From Catonia carolina (taxonomy: Eukaryota; Arthropoda; Insecta; Hemiptera; Achilidae): 64,000 nt of DNA. The notes under the pieces are model-generated. The model searched no databases and had not been told where the DNA came from. It saw only the letters and a program-made list of their open reading frames with translations. This document shows positions 1 through 12,200 of the stretch, in pieces. The stretch's first letter is position 1, and every line of letters begins with the position of its first letter. The translations under genes and the position numbers were made by a program. The stretch covers positions 88,206,541 to 88,270,540 of the forward strand of contig JAQMRL010000008.1 in assembly GCA_035578175.1 (NCBI GenBank), read 5' to 3'.

Positions 1-579
1 TTTATCGATTTTGATGAGAAAAATACAGAAAATCACTAATTGACACTAAAATAAGCGTTTTAGAAAAATATGTTTCAAATAAAAGTTGTAGGTTTCTTAC
101 TTTCGTAGATATTTAATTTATATACATTTTTTGCCCTAATTTGTTTATACCGCACTATTAAAAAAACATTTTTTACGATAAAGAGAAGAATTATAGCAGA
201 CACGCCGCTTATCATATCCTATAAAGAGTAAATAATATAGTTAATAAGGGAGTTTTTAAAAAACTTATGGTAGCTGTTTTTGAGAAAATTGCAAAAAAGT
301 GAAAAATTGCATGAATTAAATACTATTTCCAGTTGACCGATTTAGATGTAAATGTTTGTGTCAGGACCCATCAAGGTACTAACTTTAGTTCCAAGTTTCA
401 GCTCTGTACGATATTCCATTCTTGAGATATTTTGTTCACACTCAGACAACTATAAAACATCGCTATAAAACATGTTTCTTGAGTTCAGTGGACCAGAAAA
501 CATATATTTTTGGTGAAAAATTGATTTAAAAACAATGCTTTCCTTCCCTATATATTCTTCATATAGTGCAAGAGAAAGT
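1..579 (+). repeat. Family A repeat, copy 1 (5' end outside window)
   Basis: Shares the internal order seen in the complete copies at 36058-39377 and 58895-59825: the AAATCACTAATTGACGCTAA block, the ATTTTGATGAAAATGTT block and the terminal TTTCCTTCC...GCAAGAGAAAGT. It has no coding capacity. The left part of the element lies before position 1. Confidence 0.75.
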
Positions 580-616
580 GAAAAAGTAGTATGTTATTGT
601 GTTAAGTGTTATACAT

Positions 617-1114
617 TCGAGGTGTGGCTATTAAATAACAAGATTGACCAAAAAAATTTTATTTTTATTTCATACATAATCACTTATTGTCATCTTCAAT
701 ATACACTTCTTCTCTATGTTACAATGCTCCATGCGAATTTTCCATTGTTGGAATCAGTGCTGGAAGTCATCTTCTGTCAGCTCCGCCAGGACACGTGCCG
801 CTTTCTCTTTTACAGCTTCCACAGACTCAAATCTTGTCCCTTTTAATACAGATTTCACCTTTGGGACAAGGTAGAAGATTTCATGTGATGAAACGTGGTT
901 TTTGAGTCTGTGGAAGCTGTAAAAGAGAAAGTGGCACATGTCTTGAAGGTGCTGACAGAAGATATCTTCCAGCACTGTTTCCAACAATGGAAAATTTGCA
1001 TGGAGCATTGTGGGATAGAGAAGGAGTGTATATTGAAGGTGACAATAAGTGATAATGTATAAAATAAAAATAAAATTTCTTACATCAGTCTCGTTATTTA
1101 ATAGCCACCCCTCG
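617..1114. mobile_element. Family M: palindromic mariner-derived element, copy 1
   Basis: The ends GAGGTGTGGCTATTAAATAA and its complement near 1095-1114 are mariner-type terminal repeats, followed on the right by TA. Both arms carry the same mariner transposase C-terminal coding segment in opposite directions (on the right arm about 899-1050, reading SVEAVKEKA, then about CFQQWKI and YIEGDNK). The element therefore consists of two inverted copies of a mariner 3' end around a spacer of about 45 bp, with no 5' half. Confidence 0.8.
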
Positions 1115-1489
1115 TATTACCTGGATGACGTCTTTGACGTAGCCAACAGAATCATGTGCATTGTATTGTTAACTATACTATGTCCAACACTCACTTGAGA
1201 CTGTGGGAAAGGTAGACTATTCCAATTCAACTTTGGTTGTTTAGAGCAATACGCTCTCCAATACTATCTGTCCTCCAAACAATATCTATCTGGTCCCAAT
1301 ATTCGATTAAAAGACGCAGTATTTAAAATTTAAAATAAATGCAAATAGTTACATTTATAGAATTTATTGGCCTATGGCGATGAAATGGATAAGTATAGAT
1401 TTTGAAAGAATAAAAAAAATGTTTAATTCAATTTTATCTTTTCGTAACATTTAATGGTTTTACTAACAAAATGCTGTTCATTACCCTGT
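1115..1489. other. Unassigned AT-rich stretch
   Basis: I see no gene, RNA or clear repeat here. It is AT-rich spacer between the Family M and Family C elements. Confidence 0.4.
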
Positions 1490-2260
1490 TGTTTAGGTCA
1501 ACAACCGAAAAGCTGGTTAGACCTCTAGAGGTTTTACTAAGTAAAAACGAGGAGTGAGGTGGTTTACTATTGCCTTCCTCACTGAGTTGAAAGAGTATGC
1601 TTGTCAGCATGCCAGGCTTTCCAAAAAGCACCCACTCTCCACCTTGCAAATGACACCTTCACCTCATTCACCACAGGGTCTGGCTGTATAGTAAAATTCA
1701 TTATTCTCAGAAGGGATAACACTGACCATACTATTTTTCAAGGCTCATGAGCGCTGAACAATGCATTGCCCCCCACCCACTTTAAAGCTAGCTAGCAACG
1801 TTGCCAATACTTGCTCTCGTAGCTTTGTTATATACTTGGTCAGCCATTTTTTTGATCTTTCAATAACAATTATAACCTATAAACATACAATCAGCTGATT
1901 ATATTATAAAGTATTGCATATTAATGCACTCTATAATCGATGTGTTCAGTATGGGATGCAATATGAGAGTGAACTATTCCGGCTCTTCTACGCATGCACA
2001 CGTAATGTTTGTCAGGTACAAATTGACAACGCTGGCAAACGTTCTGATTGATCAAAACGTGTGGAACAGCAGAGCTCATCAACCGTGAAAAGCATATTAG
2101 TGTCTTTTACACCTCTACCTCTTCTGTTATTAAATAGTTCAGTCATATAATTGGCTGACTATGTGATAAGAAACAGAACTATTTTTTATAGCCCTGGAAC
2201 CAACAGATCGAGTGCAATTAATTTAACACTCCACCTGCCCATTATAGAAAATTTATGGGT
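1490..2260 (-). repeat. Family C repeat, copy 1, split by Family B
   Basis: The parts 1490-1728 and 2098-2260 read, on the - strand, like the copies at 43925-44300 and 55000-55315 (cues: TCAGCCAATTATATGACT, ACAGCCAGACCCTG). The Family B element sits between them, so Family C is the older layer. Non-coding. Confidence 0.65.
1729..2097 (-). mobile_element. Family B short element, copy 1
   Basis: About 370 bp with imperfect terminal inverted repeats (TTTTC..GG.TGATGA pattern at each end). It carries a short reading frame starting at 1846 on the - strand (MADQVYNKATRASIGNVA). Copies 2 and 3 are at 5493-5880 and 11473-11852. Confidence 0.6.
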
Positions 2261-3181
2261 ACATTACCCATAAATAGTTAGTTATATTCAATTAAAAATG
2301 TAATAATTCTGTCACATAATTATATATTTCAGATAACGTAAAATTTTTTAATCACAAACTTAATTTGTTTCAATATCATAAGTATAATATAGCCTACAAT
2401 AAGATAAACTTTTATTTTCATATTGTGAGTCATGTTTTTAACACAGTACGTAACAGCGCTCTGGCCATATTAGCAATGGTATCTTCTGACTGTTGGACAT
2501 AGTATAGACTAAACATAAACAGTCATCTGTAGTAATGCCTTTCATTAGTCACTTTTATAAATTGTTTTGGTTGGCTGTTTCATTTTCTATGTAGAAATCA
2601 GATTGATTATGTCATTTTTGATGATTACTAAGCTTGGTCAGCTGGTTCTCTGTTCTGAAAGTGATTTTGTTAATGGTGGAATTGTTAGAGTGTGTAGTTT
2701 TAATTTAAAGTATGTAAAAACATTCATGTGTTATCGTATTCTATGGATGTAAATTTTATGTTTATATTTTTTTTATTAGATATTGATTAAATTAAATTAA
2801 TCCGATTATTTGTTTGTAAACATATTACTAATTGAATGTTTTTTAATGGCCGCTTAAGTCGTAACATTTAATTTTTTTAACCATTTTATATTACAGTTTG
2901 TGCAATTATAAGAAAATATTGTCGTAATTTTTTATCTTAAAATTTTATACGTATGTCATTACTAAAAATATAATCAAATAGGATTTGAAGAAAACTTGTG
3001 GTTTTACTAAATATATTAATTATTTATTGGTGAGTTTTACGTAATCTTACGAATTTTAGAAAATGCAATATTGCTAATAATGAAGTTTTAGTCATTACTG
3101 CCATTATATACTGTTAAATGATTTATTAGTGGTAATTGTATTTGTTCTGAAATTCAATTGTTTGTCTCGTGTGTTTTAGAA
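2261..3181. other. Region upstream of RFWD3
   Basis: AT-rich, no repeat recognised. It should contain the RFWD3 promoter or a non-coding first exon, but I cannot place a TATA box or initiator with confidence among the many AT runs. Confidence 0.3.
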
Positions 3182-3286
3182 ATGTCAGTTTCAAATGTTT
3201 CGGACATGGAATTGTCTGACAGTGACGATAGAGATGATAATGAATTAGATAATGAAAATGAAATCAATAATAGACAGCATAATTAT
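3182..3286 (+). CDS. RFWD3: RFWD3 exon 1 (start)
   Basis: Encodes 35 residues beginning MSVSNVSDMELSDSDD, rich in Asp, Glu and Asn. It ends in phase 0 before a GTAAGT donor. Assignment to this gene rests on the shared acidic composition, the correct phase and the good donor, so it is less certain than the RING and WD40 exons. A pyrimidine-containing TTTTAG lies just before the ATG, so this may be the second exon of the transcript. Confidence 0.7.
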
Positions 3287-6200
3287 GTAAGTAATTATTC
3301 ACTGTTACTTTAAAAAAAACAATGGACTGTTTTTCCCATAAGCGATTGCCATAATATGTCATAAAAAATACACTAAAAATGCAAATAACAAATGAAACTA
3401 AAAATATTAAAAATTATTAATTCAAACAACATGGATTCGAACGAATAATTGAAAAGTAATGGAAATTTCATACCATGTAAAATAGAGAAACACAAAATGT
3501 TAATACAATTCAATATTCGTTATATAATTTCAAACTTATAAAAATAAATGTATGATTAACCCTTTCATTGCCATGTCATGAAACCGTAGGTTAAACCAGT
3601 GGGCCGGGTTTTTTAAAATATTTTTTTGGGTGCATCTTAAATTTTTAATTTTAATATTTACTAGGTTTATCATTTTAAGTTAGATTTCTTTTTAGTAGAT
3701 TTATTTGAAAAATATTTTTTTGTACATAATTAATTGTCAATATTTTTTTTGTGTGGTAATCACTTGAGCACGGTCGAATGCATAAGGCTACATTACACTC
3801 AAGACACATGTAATGAGTTTCTCTTATCTTTTTCTTATTTACAGTTGTGTTATTGCATACATAACACTGTCTGGATGGATTCTGTTTTTTGTTTTTTTTT
3901 TGCTGTAGCGGTAACTATGCCAGGGAAGTGTCGTCGAGTCAAGTGTAGAGGAGCGTCAACGGAAGTTGATGGCGTTTTGGTTTTTCTTTTGGTCTGTTGG
4001 TCTGTGATATGTCCCAATTAGTTGGTGAATTACTACCGGTTGAAATTTTGCTAGAGGAATATTTTTCCCAGTTTTTGTTTTGTATAATAAATGAGAGTTT
4101 TGTAGAATTATGTCATAAAAATGAAATGCCAATTTTTTTATACCACTTCATTGACTTCCGCATACATGACTAGTCGGCACCATTCCATGTTTACAAACAG
4201 AACAGGTCATGCAGAAATGAAGATATCTCTTTATTATATACTTGATTTTGTCGACAAAGAAGAAAGTCAACAGTAAATGCATAAACACAGTTTCTAACAC
4301 TTATTGGAGGCAATTCAAACACTTTCCCATACCAGTCGAGTTAAGTCGTGTTTAGCAATATGATTTGAAACATTGAAACAAGTTAACTCAGGTTTGGGGT
4401 GTAAGCATGGTAAGCCTACTACGTGTTTACTCGTGTTTGGATGTGAAAGGGTTAAGAAAACAAAATAAATAAATGTTAAAGGTCTTTGCCCACTAGAACG
4501 TGTCATGCTAGGACCGTAACCATACCAACACATGCAAATATATATTATCATTGGGAAACACCCATTAGACTGTTCGGTCACCGGCCAACAACTTAGCATG
4601 CCCTTTCAATCAACAGTTTACCAGCCAGAATATTTTGTAGGTGACGAGATACTCCGTGCATGATGTACGTTGTTGCCAAACTGCATTGTTATTCTGTTCT
4701 GACGCAAGACTACATAGTTCTTTGCTTGCTGATAGAAGAAAACTGAACTACTATCAAATGGATTCAGTAAGGTTACCATACGTTGTATACAGGTGTATAC
4801 AACGCTGATTATTCGTTGCACTGGGCACAGTAGTGATCGAAACGTTTTCTTTTTTATGCCTGACAGTTATGGTGTGATACGTTCTAGTGGGCAAATACCT
4901 TTAATATTATAATTATAAAAACCTGTTTAAACATTTGCTGTCCAAAAATTACATATGTAAAAGTGCTCAAAATGCTGCACCAAAATTATAATAAACTAAC
5001 CAATCAACTTATCATAAATTCTTTTTAAATTCTGTCTGTTAATTTAATACTATTTAAGGGATTGTCAATTGCACCTTTAAATAAGCTTTGACTAATTATA
5101 AGCCCTCCTTATGTTTCATGTTCAAAGGACTTCTCGTATCAAGTCCGTTAGAACGAGAGCAGTTCACTTAGTTTTATTGTTGGCTTACAACTTCGGTTTT
5201 GGCAAGTGACCGACAAATGAACGCATAAACTTTATAGTTACACAACGGTTTTCTTTAAATCAGTACACTTATAACATACTAATACCTTTTTACAAATTAT
5301 TAAACAGAGATGGAGAATGATTCTACAATTCTTCGTTAACAGTTACTTTTAAAATATACTACGTCTTTCGTTTATTTATTATAAATTATTTTCAGCTACA
5401 TAATTAGTAACATGAGTTACACCTGCAACGTTACTTTATTAAATTTTAAAGTTCTTTTATTTAAGTATTTGTTGAGATGTGATATTTAACTATAATGCTT
5501 TTAACTTTTGATGAACTCTACTGTTCCATGCGTTTAGACTAATCAGAATGTTTACCAGCATTGTCAGATTGTACGAATGTATTAGCCTGAAAAACATAAT
5601 GCGCACATGTGTGTAAGAACCACATTAGTTTTCATGTCTTGCATCTCGTTCTGAACATGTCGATTATAGAATGCATTAACATGCAATACTTTATAATATA
5701 ATCAGCTTATTATATGTTCGTAGGTTATAAATTGTTATTGAAAGACCGAAAAAATGACTGACGAAATATATAACAGAGCTACAAGAGCAAGTATTGGAAA
5801 CGTTGCTGGTATGTCATTAGCTAACTATAAAGTGGGTAAGGGGTAATGCGTACTTTCAGAGCTTCAACGCTGAAAAATACTTTAGGCAGAATTGTGTTTT
5901 CAAATATTTTTTGAAGTACAGTAATCTCGTTATTCGTGGTCTTGATATTGCAGTTTTGATTATTCACGATTGCTTTTTTTCAACTGTTAATATATTTTTA
6001 AAACCCCCATTAATAAGATTCTAATAATTATTTTTGTTTTATAGGCTTTAAGGTCAAGAAGCAGGACAGGTGGTAATGTAGCTCCTATTCCACCATCTAG
6101 AATTAGTAACGTCAGTAATATAAACAGTGATACTGAAATGGAATCGGTCGATGGTGAAAGTAGCGATGGTACCAATTATGATGCTGAAGAGGAAGGAGAT

Positions 6201-9200
6201 GATAGAAATAATGAGAATTCACAAGAAAATAATAACAGTGATGATAATTCAGAACAACCTGTAACACAACGTACAGAGAATGAACAACCTACAGAACAAG
6301 AGCAACAAAATGTACTTCAGATAAATATTGTTATCCAAAATTCTGTCGAAGATACGACAAATAGAGAATCTCCAAATAGCAATAGTAATACAGTTCCTAA
6401 TGTGCAAAGATTACCTTTGTCTGACATATCATCTGCTCAACAAATACCTGATCCATTACAAAAGACTCCTGGTAAACAAAAAGATGAAGATGAAGGCCGC
6501 AAAGGTATGTATTAAACAAAATTTTTCTATGTAACTTAACAAAATTATATTGCTAATAATATATCCAAAGTACAGTAAAATCTCTCTTTGGCGCCATTAT
6601 TTGCCAACTCCGACCCTTTTGTAAATTACGGTAATGTATTTTACTCTCGTTATAGTGGCATAAAAATCTCTATAGCAGCTAAATAATATCTTCAGGATAT
6701 GGATTTAGACGCCTATGTAGGGGCAGACAATGACTTAGCTACTTCAGCAGATGTTGGCGATGATGCAATAATCGAAAATGTCTTAGCCCAAAACAACAAG
6801 AAAGAAAGTGAAGATGACGATGAAATGGAATCAGAAATAGTGCCCCCTTTAAGTAAACAGGCAGTAGACGCTATTCATGTGGTTTCCACGTACTGTCATT
6901 GCCACAATGCAGATGAAAATTTACAGCAAGTTATAAACATTAAAAATAAGATTGAAGACATGTTTTACTAATTGAAAACAAAACCAACAAAAATTACAAC
7001 TTATTTTACGAAATGAAATATACTTTACAGTCATTGTTTCCTTAATAATGAAAAAATTTATACTGTACTGTGTTGGTGGTTGTGTAGTCTATGTTTTATG
7101 AGGTTTTAATTGTATGTATGTCTATTACTGTTCAGTGAAAAACAAGTTTCAGTGCTAATTAATTTTAGGCTATCTATTACTGTATGAATGATTATTAAAA
7201 AAAGTTCAATATGAAAAGTAACCCACCGGGTTGGTCTAGAGGTAAGGTCGTTGCCAAAATCAGCTGTTTAACAGCTAATTTTCGGAGACGAAGGTTCTTG
7301 GTTCAAATCCTAGTAAAGGTAGTTACTTTTATACGGATTTGAATACTAGACATTGATTGCCGGTGTACTTTGATGGTTGGGGTTCAATTAACCATACTCT
7401 CTCAGGAGTGGTCGACCTGGGTCTGTACAAGACTACACCTCATTTACACGTCATACACATCATCCTCATCTCATTGGGTCATAGGGTTGCGTATTGTTCT
7501 GAATTGAACAGATTGCAACGTACACATATTAGGAATTAAAATTTTAAAAAAATATGAAAAGTGAAATTCTATTGTTCAAAATTAGTGACACAACATCTAA
7601 TAAATCCAGCTGTTTGTATCCAAATTTCTTGTTAACTTAATAACCTACATTTTAGGTAAGTAATTTAAACATCTCACTGTATTGAAGTAATCTACTGTAT
7701 TAAACATTCATCATAAAGTAATCTATTCAGTAGTTTTTCAAAGTAAACTTATTGCATGCATCATTCACATATGTATATGAGTTTTTAGTACAGAAAAATT
7801 AGTACTCCAACTTCCCTTGCACCATTAATTACTCACTCTTTCTATAACAGAACTCTCTTTATAGCGACGGAACCTCATGGATCCTTCAATTCTGCTATAG
7901 AGAGATTTTACTGTGTTTGAAAAAGCAGGTGTTTATAAGATCAAATGTGGTTCAAGGGATGTAGACCTCCAGATCATTTAAGAAACATTTTCAAGAACAT
8001 TTCCATGGCTATAAATATGACAAATTTTCTAAATTAGAAGACATTACTGTTCTGGAAATAAATGATAACATTGGAAAAAATACAGAATACGGTTCAGAAT
8101 TCATAGCTTATTTTGTTTAAAAAAAGTAAATGTAACAACACATTAGATACAAATATTATCAAGTTTTGAGATAATTATTTTTAATAATTTTGTTTTGTGT
8201 TTGTTAGCTAAGAGGAGCAGAATGTCACCGGATTCAAATGATGATGATGCAATGACATGTTCAGTATGCCTTGATTCTTTCACGAATTCTGGTCCCCATA
8301 GGTTGGTTTCACTTCGTTGTGGACACATTTTTGGAAATAGTTGTGTAGAACGATGGTTAAAGGTATGTATAGTTAATCTTTCATTGTTTCATTGTTCTAC
8401 GATTATTTTGTTGGTAGGTTTATCTTGTGACCGTTAATTCTCCCCAAGCATAGTAAATTATTTAAGCTTCTGTTCTCACCAATTCTGTTTACTACTTGCC
8501 CAAGCAATTTCAACTACCTCTCCTTCAGTATCATCCTCAGCATTTCCTTACGTAGCTGTTTCCTGATTCTTTCACTTCTTACTGTCTCTTTTGGTTTTGC
8601 CCTTATCCTGATACAAGAGTAACACAATGTAAAATTTATTACTGACCAGTTAGGGGTTCAATTCCCAGTCACTTGTGGTATTTTTTCATCACTCAGTTTC
8701 ATCATCTGCATTAGTAGTCATTTTCAAACAGTTGGACATAAAATAAAACAAAACAAAAGTTTCTAAATTACCCAAACTAAGATAATATTTTAGATCTCAG
8801 GGAAACAAAATAAACTTTGAGTGAAGTATCACATAAAGTAGGCCTGAATAACAAATGTAATGATGAACACTGAAAATGGAAGAAATAATGGTAGATAACG
8901 AAAAACTAGATAGGTAATTGAATTCATAAATCTAGGGCAACTAATTAGACTTGTAAAAAGTAGCCAAAGGGCAGGGATTGATAGATGGAGATGGTTAGGT
9001 TAGGCAGGATTTGTGAGATTGAATGGTATTCTGAGAAACAAGAACATCCCACAATACTTGAAAACCAAGGATTTGTTATACATGTGCTCCCTGTACTAAT
9101 GTACGGGAAACAAATATGGGTGTTTACTACAAACAATATTAACAAATAAAAAAAAACAATGTAGCATGGAAAGATCTATGATAGGGGTAACTTTGCAGTA

Positions 9201-12200
9201 TTAGTTAAAACAAAGATATAAGAAACATCACAAAAGTGCAGGTCATTGTACAAAAAAAATTAATTGCTCTACAAAAAATTGAAATAGGAAGGCGATAATG
9301 AAAGACACATGGGTGGTAGATGGAATAGTGTTATTCAAAAATAAGAGACTGTAGACAAGTACAAATGGATGCAAACAACCGTTGATGTTGTTGGGAGATG
9401 ACATTTTTTCTTAAATCAGGAGTGTAACATTTACACAAATTTCTCTTCTTCATGTAGATAATGAACAATATAACCTAAGTTTAATCATGAGTGAATGATG
9501 CAAAATGAGAATCAACCTCTGTTTGTTTAAAAAATACGGAAAATCAGTAATTGATGCTAAACTAGGCTCTGTAGAGAAAGATAAATAAAAGTACAGTGGA
9601 ATCTCGGTAGTCTGGCACCTCCAATAATTCGGCCCTTAAAATATTAGGCCTAAAAGTATGAAACCTCATCCAGGATAGATTTTGATAAAAGATTTAAATT
9701 GAATTAGGGAAATCAACTTGACCTAATTACGGCGGATTTAATATAGCATGTATGTTTAGGATTTGATTAAAGAAATTAATAAGCAGACCTTAATTATTGT
9801 TAAATGGAATAATTTTTGTTCTTTTATCCAAAACCTAGAACTGGGTCATACTCTATACTTCATGCTGAATTGACAGCAAAACGTAATTCTCAGAACACGA
9901 GCACCCGCACACCGCACTAGGCGATGTCTATAGCCAATAATTATGTTTAGTACAATGACTACAGAAGTACTCAGCAAACCTTTTGTAATTAGTTAATTTA
10001 ATTTAAAATCACATAGAAATCAATGCAAATTTATTTTTTGTTTAAATTTATAATTTATAGTTCCAAAATTCCAACACATCCAGTAATCCGGCACCCTCTC
10101 TGTCCAGAACAGGCCGGACTACTGAGATTCTACTGTAGTAATAAAAGTAGTATTTTGAATTTCCTATAAATTTAATTATATACACTTTTGTCGTAAAATG
10201 CATACTAAGGCAATGTTTATTTTTTATTTCCAGACTGGGTGTATGGGAGGAGCAAGACGTTGCCCCACTTGTAATAAAAGAGCTCATTTAAGAGATATTA
10301 GAGTAATTTATGCTAAAAAATTACAAGCTCTTGATACATGTGAAAGAGATAGACTACAGATGGAGTTAGAAAAGGTAAATTAATTTATTCAGTAATTAAA
10401 ATAATAAATAAATAAACTGACGATGCGGAAACAATAATTCACGTTATATGAAATGTTAAATTTTGGGATTCAGATTTGGAAGGTTATGCTACTGCACAAA
10501 ATGCAAAAAATAGAGCTGACCAGGACAGCCAAATCTATTACTAATAAAATACAACAAAATGTCTGATTTTTTCACAAAATGCCCGCTTAAAAGTCATCTT
10601 AACCGGTTTTAAAATAATAGAAACAATTAAACAAACTCTATTTTGTGTACTAAATTTATACAATAAATTTCACTAACCTTTTTTAAGCTGCCTTAATTTT
10701 TATTATTCACTAACATGTTTTTCAGTGAATCCACTATCATCAGAGTATATAATATCTTTGAAACTAAATTTTTTTTAAATCTATGAAAGATGTTACATCT
10801 TCAGTCATTTGTATGAAACTGATTAAAAATTAAGTTCCTCTAATTTATCCCCTCTCTTATTTACTACAGATAGCAGCAGTCAGTACCACTTCATCATTCT
10901 TAAATTTGATTTGTTCATTTAAAATGTCCTGCTTTAGCTCTTTTAAGTGTTTATAAATATGAAAAATATGAAATGTTCCATATTTTTATAAAAATTTAAA
11001 AGAGCAAAAGCAGGACATTTTAAATGAACAAATCAAATTTAAGAATAATAAAGTGGTATTGACTGCTGCTGCTATTTGTAGTAAATATCGTCCATCCAAT
11101 GGTGAACAAACGAATGTGCAAATTCTCAGTGTTACAGACTAACATGAATTGGCTATAAATATGTGAATTTATTTATGTTAACAGGTTAAACAAGAAAAAG
11201 CAAGACTGGAAATAGATTTAACAAAAGCTAAAATAAATTGTAATTTACAGTTAGAACGAATTGATTTTTTAACTCAGCGAATTAGTGTGTTAGAAAAAAA
11301 TACAGCAATGAAGGATCAAGATTTGGTTATCGAAAAGAATTTAGACACCAAGACAACATCACTTACCTTATTTCATAGCGTTGAATTAAACAATAAGGGT
11401 ACTTGTAGAGTTCTTAGTTTTTCATCGAATGTTGGCCTTGTGGTGAGTAATATTGGTCTTGTTTTTACATTATAATGCTTTTCACGGTTGATGAGCTCTG
11501 CCGTTCCACGTGTCTAGACCAATCAGAACATTTGCCAGTGTTGTCAGATTGTACGAATGTTTCAGCCTGACAAATTATGTGTGCAAGTGTATAAGAGCCG
11601 CAATACTGTGTTGCGTCTCGTACTGAACACATCATTATAGAGCGGGTTAACATGTACTTTATAATATAATCAGCAGGTTGTATGTTTATAGGTTATTATT
11701 GTAATTGAAAGACCAAACAACATGGATAATGAAATATATAACAGAGCTACGAGAGCAAGTATTGGCAATGTTGCTGGCAAGTCATTGGCTAGCTATGAAG
11801 TGAGTAGGGGGCAATGCATACGTTCAGAGGTCATCAGCCCTGAAAATTAGTATTGTAGTTTATTCATATAACTATTAATTTTTTTTCAGAAAGTTGAGGT
11901 TTGCACCCAGTACTGTAAAGTTAAGATAAAATACTCGATTAAATGTAATGACAAGTAATTAATCAATGATAGTCATCTTTCTTTTTATTTTATCCCTCTT
12001 CCAAGTTTCCTCAGGTCGGGCCAAACACTTCTCTCTTTTGCTAAACCATATCTCATCCATTGCTCTCTTGGGCACACCAGATAAACCCATGGGTATTTCA
12101 TGACTTCTGGTGTTGCTCCAATGTGTGGCAAGTGTAGTTGTCCTTTGACATTCAAATGTGTGTTGGTTGATTGCATCTGCTGTGCAGATTTGTTTTGGGG

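Larger units (their letters stand above)
6573..7913 (+). mobile_element. Tigger/pogo-type element, truncated, with a SINE inside
   Basis: Terminal repeats CAGTAAAATCTCTCTTTGGC and, at the right end, the complement of CAGTAAAATCTCTCTATAGC. The left flank is TA; the right flank has drifted to TG. The frame 6699-6971 (90 residues, acidic, DLDAYV..DNDLATS then DDDEMESE) resembles the C-terminal tail of insect Tigger/jerky-like transposases. The HTH and DDE portions are gone. A 331-bp SINE interrupts the right half. It lies in RFWD3 intron 2. Confidence 0.75.

Noticed and set aside
6699..6971. Acidic frame considered as an extra RFWD3 exon
   Set aside because: It lies entirely inside Tigger-type terminal repeats, ends in a stop, and the RFWD3 exons on both sides join in correct phase without it.
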